This document shows, piece by piece, positions 56,128 to 64,000 of a stretch of 64,000 nucleotides of DNA; position 1 is the first letter of the stretch, and the number at the start of each line of letters is the position of its first letter. The stretch is from the NCBI GenBank assembly GCA_047967505.1, contig CM106540.1; one strand, 5' to 3'. Below the pieces are notes generated by a model. The model was not told the origin of the DNA. It saw only the letters and a program-made list of their open reading frames with translations, and made no database searches. Both the position numbers and the translations under genes were made by a program. The DNA is from Dipteris shenzhenensis (lineage: Eukaryota > Polypodiophyta > Polypodiopsida > Gleicheniales).

Positions 56128-57931
56128 GAACTAAGTGATAGAGATAGTTATCACTAGGAAAGAGACATTAAAAAGAAGCTTTTATACCAAGAGACCACAC
56201 CATACTTTCCTCCCTTAGATGAGAATGAAGATGGTAACATCCCAAGTGATGTACTCAAGCATAGGGAGAAGGAAAGGATCAGCGGAGGCCACAATCTCAG
56301 CAAGCCGGCGGTCTGCGCCAAAGACAAGAGCGATATGTTGTTGAAAGAAGATCTTGTGGCTCAACATGACATGAATTGATATATATCGAGGAGTTTGAAG
56401 GGGCTGATTGGGTCGGATGGGTAGGTTTCGAGGAAACATTGCACCTCCTTCATAGATACATTTACAATTACCTCAAAACACTCTCCAAAATATCATAAGA
56501 CACAGAGATCCATAACTTTTAGGAGAGACATGATATCAAATATTAAAACACATATTGAGATGTGCCTTGAAATGGGCTTCACTCTGATATAAGTTTCATA
56601 AGAAAAGAGAAGCGGTCGGAAAGATATGGGCAGTTTATTGGACGGGGCTAAAAACTATCTAAAAAAGAAATAGTCACACACAGAGAGTCATAGATTTTTG
56701 GTTTGACATCTAATACAATAACTGAAGACATAAGATGATGCTTCTTGAAGGAGCTTCGTGCTGATATAAGTTTTATCCAAATCAAACCACCGAGTGAAAA
56801 GTTATGAGCAAAATACTGACAAGGGGTCAAACTGTCATGAAAAACACTTACTTCTACTGGTGCCGACTTGGGAGAATACTACTTCCATGCTTAGAATTCA
56901 TCAATGATCCAAGTCCCATAAAGGTCACCTAGGAGGGAAGGAAGAGCCCCCTTTGTGGCTTGGGAAATAGATAAACCATGTATACACAATGAGCAGCCGA
57001 ATAGACACTTCTGAGCACTTTGGAAGAGAAAAGGGAAGAGACACTCAAGAGAGAGAACCTGAAGTGACCTTTGTTTTACCAAGAGTGAGACTCCATTCCA
57101 ATGCAACTCAAAATACTATAAACACAAGGGAGAAGAAGAGGTTTCATACATACAAGAGGGAGCGGAAGCTCCAAGACTACTCATAGGGAGAGAATAAACT
57201 AGAGAGAGATGGACTCAAGAGTCTACATAAGAGAATATCTACAAGAGGGAGAGAAGGCTCATAGAAGAGGCTTGAGGAGACTAGAGCTATAGCAACATGA
57301 GGCCTAATGGTGGAAGAGATGATGAACAAGGGAGAGGAGGGCTCCTTTTATAGAGATTTTGTCACCCTCCTTCACCCATTTACAATTGCTGCTTGTAGAT
57401 TCCTTTCCCCATCAATCACATAAGCCCATATGTCATAATCCATGTCCTTTTTGGCTACTCTTGCCATGTGTCCCATCAAAAGATGCTCAAGACTCTTAAA
57501 ATATTGAGAAAGTCAAGAGTCTCCTCACATGGAGCCCATAGGGACCCTCTCTTTTCCATATGTCCACATCCTCCTTATTCCACATACGAATTCTAGAAGG
57601 ATTCCTCTTGACTCAACACTCCTCCACATGCCTTCCACATGCTTGGCATGTGGTCTCTCTTATATTATTGGATCACATGAACATGAGCCCACCTCTTTAT
57701 ATGACTCACTCTTCCTATTTTCTAAAAACCCCATAATATCCCATACACAAATAACTCTCACCCCATACCAAGGTATTTATAATTCATACCTATGGTATTT
57801 ACAATGATCCATTCCACTCATCCTCTAAATCCCATACAATATCTTAGAAAATAGAAATAAGTGAGAGCCACTAGGCTATCACTTGATACTCAAACTCTTA
57901 TCAAACATAGAGAAAAACAATACCAATGCCA
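56128..57931 (-). repeat. repeat family L copy d (probable LTR)
   Basis: Aligned with 45260-47118 in the same orientation, diverging after ATGCCAAAT at 57931. It lacks about 100 bases of the family's 3' end (no CAACTTCATGTCACA). The direct pair c and d encloses the methyltransferase pseudogene. Confidence 0.8.
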
Positions 57932-58544
57932 AATAAAAAAAATCACTCTCAATTGTGTGCGAAAACCCTTTGCCTCATTTTTCTACATAAATCAAACCCC
58001 ACTCCCTTGGTCTCTTCTCAATTTTATAATACGTTCAAACAATACGTTCAAACATCTAGGAGGACAAGTGGAGGGTTGGCACAAGGAATCTTGCCACCTC
58101 ATCCTACTTTCCCCATTATTTAACTTGCATTCTTGGGCTATCTACACCCCCCCCACATGGGCCTATCCTACATGGAGGGAATAATCCAATATAATATCCA
58201 TCTCCACCTATTTTATATTAATTCTCCCATCATCCTTGGGTCATGTCTCACTAAATGCAAGCATGGGACCGCCTAGGTGGAGGGGTGGCACATGGAGGAA
58301 CCATGCCACCTTAACATTTTATAATATTACTGCCATGGATTATGTACTACACACCTATGGGTCCTCTTACGTGGAAGGGTGGCACATGGTCATGCCATGC
58401 CACCTCAACCCTGGGCCCTATGCACACCATATTTTATTATACTATTGCCACACATACAAACACACACACATATTTATGCCTTTTACCTTGGTCAAAATTA
58501 TCCATAACAGTTCCCCCCCCCAAGCAGGGAATGCATAGCATTTC

Positions 58545-61145
58545 CATGCCTGGGACCATCACACACAAAGAAGGGCTTGAGATAATGCTTGTTGATCACC
58601 TTCTTGCCATATGGCTCATGCAGATCCTGAACTTGTATAGACCCATTGCTACGTTCCTTGATGACTTTGTATGGACCGGTCCACAGTGGAAGGAAGTTTT
58701 TATCCATTTGGTGGTCCAATCTGTTATCAAAGCATAGCACAACATCCCCCTCAGCAAAGTGTCTTTCCCATCCCTTGCGAATCTTAGCATCCAAGCGGGC
58801 CTTTTGTCGATTCTTTTGGATCTCTGTTTGATGTAGTGCAAGGCATCGGGTTTCATCTAACTTCTCAAGTTGTACCAACCTAGCCTCTACATGTTCATAT
58901 TCTATCATCCTCTATTCTTGTGCCAATCTCAAGGCCAGAATCTCTATCTCTAGTGGTAAAACTACCTCAGTAGCATACACCAACTCAAAAGGAGTGTGAC
59001 CTATAGATGTTTTATGGATGATGTTATAAGCCCACACGGCTTCAATGACCTTCTGATCCCACTAGCTCCTGTACTCTGTGGCCATTTTTCCCATGGATTT
59101 ACAAAGGAGGCCATTGGTCCACTCCATTTGTCCCAGGGATGGTGGATAATAGATGCTAGAAGTGCGATGATCATCCATGAGCAACTCCACTGCTTCATTT
59201 AAAAATGGACTCCCATGGTCAGATACTATTTCCATGCGTGTCTCAAACCTTGTGCAGATACGTTCAAATATGAAATTTGAAACTACCTTACCATTTGTAG
59301 CGGGGAGGGCAATAGCTTCAGCTCACTTATGACATACTGAGTGGCTACCAAAAGATACTTCTTTTTGCAGGCAGTCATGGGTAGGGGCTCGACAAATACT
59401 ATTCCCCACTTCTAACATGGATGGATGGACATCACTGGATGATGTTGCCCAGGACGCAAATCCTTCCTACCAAAGAATTGGCATGGTTCACAAGTTTTGC
59501 AATACATAGTGACATCCTTGAACAAGGTCAGCCAATAATACCCAGCATGTAAAATCTTCTTAGCTGTATAGTCACCGGCAAAGTGGCCTCCACAAAATCC
59601 ATCATGATAATGCTTTAATACCTTAGATATTTCATCTGCATCAACGGCCTGCCTTAGTACCCCATCCATGCCTTGATGGTACAACACCCCATCAAAGAGA
59701 TTGTAGCGCCTACTATCTCTATGAATCTTTTTTCTCTCATAGTAGCTAGTACATTCCGGAGAAAAAAGCGGTTAGAAACCTGTAGATACCACCGTACCAT
59801 GGATCCCCAACTTCTATGGCTGCTACAAGGGTTACTCGAGGCACTCCTCTAAATCAATCAAAGCATTATTCAAGTTGGAACAACCCCCTTTTTACAATTT
59901 TGAAAGAAAAATCATATTCTTGTAGAGTTGCCAAATATTTGGCCAACCGGCCCATGGGATTTGGTGATTGAAGAACCTGCATTGCAAGACCATTGCTAGA
60001 GATTATAATGAAGGACTTTCTAGCCACATAATGCTTAAATTTCTCAATGCAGAACACCAAAGACAAGGCATGCTTGTCAACCTCAGAGTAGTGTCGTTCA
60101 GTTTTGAGCAATTGTCGAGAAGCAAATCGAATGGAATACATGAACCGATCCTCCCCTTGCTGGAGAAGAATACCGCCAAAGTGTGCTCACCAAACCCAGG
60201 ATTGATATAAAAAGTCTTTGACCAATCATGATTGCATAGTGTGGGTCCTGAAGCCATAGCACTCTTGATTTGTACAAACCCATGATCACAATCCTCATCC
60301 CAATAGAAATCAACCCCATCTTTTAATAGCGTAGTCATGGGTCGCGTCAAAGTAGCATATTGATCAATGAAGCAGCGATAGTATCCTGCTAGATTGAAAA
60401 ATGAGCATACCTGACGTTTGGTTGTTGGCGGGGAGAGCTTGAGGATAGCTTCTACCTTCTCGGGATTAGGCTTGACGCCCTCGGATGAGAAAATATGTCC
60501 CTGTAACCTCCCTGGAGTGGCTCCAATAGTGCATTTATCAGGGTTGAGACTGCCATTAGCATCATTGACCCTTTGGAAGGCCAACCTAACCTTCATGACA
60601 TGCTCCTTACGTGCCGAGAATATACAGAAATCATCTAAAAACACCTCCAAGAAAACCCCCAAATAAGGAGCAAACACCAATTGCATAAATCTTTGAAAGG
60701 TAGTAGGAGCATTGGTGAGGCCAAATGGCATTACTTTGAATGCAAACGTCCCCCAGGGTGTGGCAAATGTGGTTTTAAGCACATCCTCCTCAACAATTTT
60801 GATTTGATAAAACCCAAAGTAACCGTCACAAAAAGTATACATCTCATGACCACTTACCTTCTCAAGAATGAGGTCTTGAAAGGGCAGAGGATGATGGTCC
60901 CTCTTGGTGGCCGCATTGAGTTTTTTATTATCGATGCAGACCCGCCACTTGTTGTTTTTCTTTGGGGTGACTACCACTGGTGAAACCCATTCAGTATTGT
61001 GAAGCGGAACAATAAACCTAGCTGCTATAAGCTTCTGCAACTCTGAGCGCAAAGCGTCGGTCTGTAGGGGCCCTAATCTCCAATACTTCTGAGCCACTGG
61101 CTTAGCATCAGGCTTCAGCTCTATCTTGTGTTCTATGGTAGTCAC
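58545..61145 (-). pseudogene. gypsy pol: reverse transcriptase, RNase H, integrase
   Basis: The 380-residue ORF (61145-60003) holds RT with IVPLHNTEWVSPVVVTPKKN, CIDNKKLNAATKRDHHPLPF, MPFGLTNAPTTFQRFM and the catalytic VFLDDFCIFS (about 60630-60645; YLDD is usual), then TKRQVCSFFNLAGYYRCFI. RNase H follows in another frame (60141-59866, RFASRQLLKTERHYSEVDKH). The integrase zinc finger (59687-59412) has HYHDGFCGGHF and CKTCEPCQ. The core near 59250-58920 has SDHGSPF with in-frame TAG stops, and the C-terminal GPYKVIKERSNGSIQV ends at about 58545. The long RT ORF suggests a fairly recent element, but stops and shifts disable it. Confidence 0.85.
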
Positions 61146-61580
61146 ATGGCAAAGGTGGTGGTAGCTAGTTGCGAAGAGGTCAGCGAAGAGTCCTCTTCTT
61201 CTTCTGGCTCAGTGGCACCTGGTTGCATCGGGATCTTTTCCTTTGAAGCACCAAAAGACATGTGTCCCATCTTCCAATAACTAATTGCATCACTCTTTCT
61301 CAACCACGGTCTCCCAAGTATGGCTGGGTAACTCCTACCTTTATCTTCAATGTCCACTACATAGAAATTGACAGTGGTGGTTAACCCATTGACAGTGATG
61401 GGCAAATCCTCAATGACTCCCAAGGTGGCGAGTCGTCGACCATCTGCTACTTTGATTCGAGTGGAGAACGCCTTGTGCATTTCAAATTCAACTTCTTCAT
61501 GATGCAGGGCACCATGATATTACATAGGGCTCCCCCATCAACACACACACTTTTGATATGACAATTATCTATGATGACGT
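61142..61580 (-). pseudogene. gypsy aspartic protease
   Basis: The active-site region reads VCVDGGALCNIM (about 61550-61515), where most gypsy proteases have DSGA/S. The flap and second half follow at 61480-61142: ADGRRLATLGVIEDLPITVN and FYVVDIEDKG, then the ILGRPWL hydrophobic motif. Upstream and downstream parts are in different frames. Confidence 0.65.
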
Positions 61581-61852
61581 CTACTGTATGTAGGTGCCAA
61601 TCAACATCTTCAGAGATAGAAGAAATCTCTCATACCTTTTCCTTTTTCTTGCTCCTCCTTGTTGAGAGCCCTTGCTACAGCTCACTCTTACCTTAGGGCT
61701 TAATGCTATTAGTTGAGGAAGTGTGATGCTCAAAGACCAATGAGCAAGGTCTTGAATGACCGAGTACTCTTCTTACTCTAATCCAATAGGGAAATCTGAG
61801 GGCGACCACTTACTTCTGTGAGATCTTTTAGCCTTCTCTATTGGTGGGTCTA

Positions 61853-62534
61853 TTATCTCAACATCTGGGGGCTCTGAGAAGAACACCTTCTTCCTAGGGC
61901 AGCCTGGGGAGAGGGGTCTGAGGTGGTACGACATCTCTTCTCGAGGTCAAGGACCTCTATGTCAAAATCCTCATTGCCTAATTCACCTAGAAGATTTACC
62001 CTTGGAATATTAGGACATTCGGTGCGATAATGACCCTTCTCATGGCACTCATAGCACACAACATTGGCACGTTCTCTTGGAGGGTAATTGGCTTGATTTC
62101 TAATGCCCACCATCTCAAGCCGAAGATCATTCAGGGCCTTGGCAAGGTCATTTACTCTAGGTTCTTTAGCAAGAGGACTGAGAGAGTAGGAAGGAGGGGG
62201 GCTCGTGGGCGAGGCTGGGGAAATCTTCCAGGCAGAGGGTGAGGATATACATCTCGTTGAGGGTAAGCATATAAGGGAGGACCATACATTTTAGGTGGAG
62301 GCGGTGGATACATCCCTGATGGGGGGTGGGGGTATGCCCCTGAGTTGGACCCCTCAGGTTGTTGTTTGCAAGAATTGAGGGGGTTGTCGAGAGACAACCA
62401 TCTTCTTTAAAGCGGGTCAGATTGAACTCTGTCAAACTTTTGAGCAATCTCTTGTGCTCGCACCATGGTCTCTAGATTCTCCCATTTAAGCTTGAGGAGG
62501 AATTCATGAAGTGCTCCTACTACAAGGTAGCCTA
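61853..62534 (-). pseudogene. gypsy gag C-terminal part with CCHC zinc knuckle
   Basis: From 62534 it reads ALHEFLLKLKWENLETMVRA and QEIAQKFD. A stop and a Pro-rich segment (GMYPPPPPKMYGPPLYAYP) follow, then the knuckle CYECHEKGHYRTEC (about 62063-62022). In the particle this binds element RNA. It is broken by stops and frame changes and interrupted at its start by the copia insertion. Confidence 0.7.
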
Positions 62535-62706
62535 GTGAGAGTGCTCTCAACGGAAGCAAGAACGAAAGAGGGAGAGAGAGAAACAGAGAGCCACACAAGT
62601 TTTGGTGGGTGCAGAACCACCCTAATCTTCTTTTTCATTCATTTATATATGTGTTTGAGTATTGTACATAACCGAGGTAAAGGCACAATGACCTTTAACC
62701 CCCACA
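62535..62706 (-). repeat. 3' LTR of a copia element (172 bp)
   Basis: On the minus strand it starts TGTGGGGGTTAAAGG after a purine tract (TTTAAGTGGGAGGT) and ends GAGCACTCTCA, giving TG...CA ends. The next bases are gypsy gag, so the copia element inserted there. The partner LTR is beyond 64000. Confidence 0.7.
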
Positions 62707-64000
62707 ACCTCCCACTTAAAGGACAATGTGCCTTTAAGGGAGAACAACCAGTGAGCATACTATCCAATGCCCATCAAAACACGACAATACTCAAACCACT
62801 GACTAGGTAGACTCTTTGTCAGCATATCTGTAGGGTTATCATCTGTATGAACCTTGACAAGCTAGATGCGCTTGTCCTCAAGTACCTCCCTGATGAAATG
62901 GTACCTGACCTCAATGTGTTTGGTCTTTGCATGAAAGACTAGATTTCGTGCTAGCTGAATAGCACTCATGGAATCACTATGCAATGTCGGTACACCTATA
63001 TGAATCCCCAAATCTCCCACTAGTTGATCAAGCCATATAGCCTCCTTGTAACCCTCTGTGGCTGCAACATACTCAGCCTCTGTGGTAGACAAATCTCCCA
63101 CTAGTTGATCAAGCCATATAGCCTCCTTGTAACCCTCTGTGGCTGCAACATACTCAGCCTCTGTGGTAGACAAAGCAATGCACTTCTGTGCGCGAGACAT
63201 CCACGACACTGCACCACCTGCAAAGGTGAACACATAACTAGAAGTGGATCTCCTACTATCCACATGCCCTATGTAGTCTGAATCTATGTACCCAAGTACA
63301 TGCATGTCTCCTCTACCAAAGCAGATGCACATCTCCTTGGTACCCTTCATGTACCTCATGATGCACTTAACTGCCTCCCAATGCCTCTTTCCTGGATTAG
63401 CCATATACCAGCTAACAACTCCCACTGCAAATGCAATGTCTGGTCTAGTAGCTATCATAGCATACATAAGACTCCCAACTGCTGATGCATAAGGAACCTT
63501 GGCCATCATGGCCCTTTCCTCATCTGATTTGGGACTATCTATATGACTAAGTTTCACATATGGAGGCAATGGAGTACTCACTGCCTTCCCCCCCTCCATA
63601 TTGAAACGCTGCAATACTTTTGTAACATACTCTTTTTGTGAAAGCCAAAGGATTTTCCTACTCCGATCATGCGTGATGCGCATACCAAGAATATGACTTG
63701 CAAGTCCCAAATCCTTCATATCAAAGGCCTCATGCAACTTGGCCTTTAATGCATCTAGCTCATAAGTATTCTTGCTAGCCAATAGCATATCATCCACATA
63801 TAGTGCCAAGATTATCAGGCTATTATCCTTAGCCCTTTTAGTGTAGAGGCAGTGATCAATTTCACTCCTTTTAAAACCCTAGGACCGAATGAAAGCATCA
63901 AACTTCTGATACCATTCTCTAGGTGCTTGCAAACTAAATGCTCTTTGCCCTTTTCTTCAAAGCCTTCTAGCTGCACCATGTAAATTTCCTCATGCAAATC
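62707..64000 (-). pseudogene. Ty1/copia RT C-terminus and RNase H, 5' part off window
   Basis: RT pieces lie at 63997-63815 (EEIYMVQLEGFEEKGKEHLV), then after a frameshift LALYVDDMLLASK (about 63809-63775), DMKDLGLASHILGMRITHDR and WLSQKEYVTKVLQRFNM. RNase H (to 62862) has YASAVGSLMYAMIATRPDIA, SRRSTSSYVFTFAGGAVSW, LSTTEAEYVAATEG (present twice) and KTKHIEVRYHFIREV. The reading frame is long, with an in-frame 81-bp duplication. It belongs to a different copia family from elements A and B. Confidence 0.88.
63010..63171 (-). repeat. 81-bp in-frame tandem duplication inside copia RNase H
   Basis: The 27-residue segment LSTTEAEYVAATEGYKEAIW LDQLVGD occurs twice in a row with no base difference (units about 63011-63091 and 63092-63172). 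It includes the catalytic Glu region of RNase H. Confidence 0.9.

Larger units (their letters stand above)
57932..62534 (-). mobile_element. Ty3/gypsy retrotransposon (5' end displaced by a copia insertion)
   Basis: The order on the minus strand is gag with zinc knuckle, protease, RT, RNase H, integrase, polypurine tract and LTR. The 3' LTR begins TGTTATGGATAATTTTGACC at 58509, directly after the tract GGGGGGGGGGAAC (58510-58522). Within it, TGGAGGGGTGGCACATGG-like segments recur at about 58066, 58276 and 58370. The LTR's outer end is not clear, possibly cut by repeat L at 57931. The 5' LTR and most of gag are beyond the copia insertion at 62535. Confidence 0.85.

Overview
The window is nuclear DNA of a land plant with a large, repeat-filled genome. 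The only low-copy gene that looks intact is a two-exon plant cytochrome P450 (17018-19179). Almost everything else is degraded plant transposable elements: Ty1/copia, Ty3/gypsy, an L1-like LINE and a CACTA (En/Spm) element. I cannot name the species. Several decayed genes here (a DUF7869-type transposase-like family, and a ParB-like domain joined to a beta-class DNA methyltransferase) are not ordinary flowering-plant genes to my knowledge, so I lean to a fern or another non-seed plant. That is an inference.

Left part (1-17000). A broken histone H3-like gene, closest to plant CENH3 in the part visible, runs off the left edge. An unknown gene fragment in the same orientation lies just upstream of it. 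An internally deleted CACTA element with subterminal repeats spans about 2.76-7.13 kb. Small tandem repeats, a 26-bp palindrome array, a long foldback element and two more CACTA scraps follow to 12 kb. The rest is gene-free sequence with GA microsatellites.

Middle (17000-42400). The P450 gene is followed by two related minus-strand copia elements (A, 20.9-24.3 kb; B, 24.7-27.4 kb). Element B is joined head to head with the LTR of a third, plus-strand copy (C). A minus-strand L1-like LINE covers 28.9-33.7 kb. Two copies of a DUF7869-type transposase-like gene follow: a decayed plus-strand copy at 35.0-37.3 kb and a better preserved minus-strand copy at 39.0-42.4 kb. Two clusters of roughly 180-bp tandem repeats lie between them.

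Right part (42400-64000). A long repeat family ('L', about 1.95 kb, probably an LTR) has large copies at 42.4-43.6 (+), 45.2-47.1 (-) and 56.1-57.9 kb (-), and a short piece at 2.4 kb. A copia reverse transcriptase fragment sits between the first two. The ParB-like/DNA methyltransferase pseudogene (47.3-50.3 kb, +) sits between the last two, together with two foldback elements, a long purine tract and a third DUF7869-type C-terminal fragment. A minus-strand gypsy element (to 62.53 kb) is interrupted in gag by a minus-strand copia element that runs off the right edge.

Many in-frame stops are TAG or TGA where CAG (Gln), CGA (Arg) or TGG (Trp) would fit. This is what decay of methylated cytosines in silenced DNA leaves. 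The two most unusual items are the CENH3-like pseudogene with several H3-tail-like motifs and the ParB-methyltransferase pseudogene flanked by long direct repeats.
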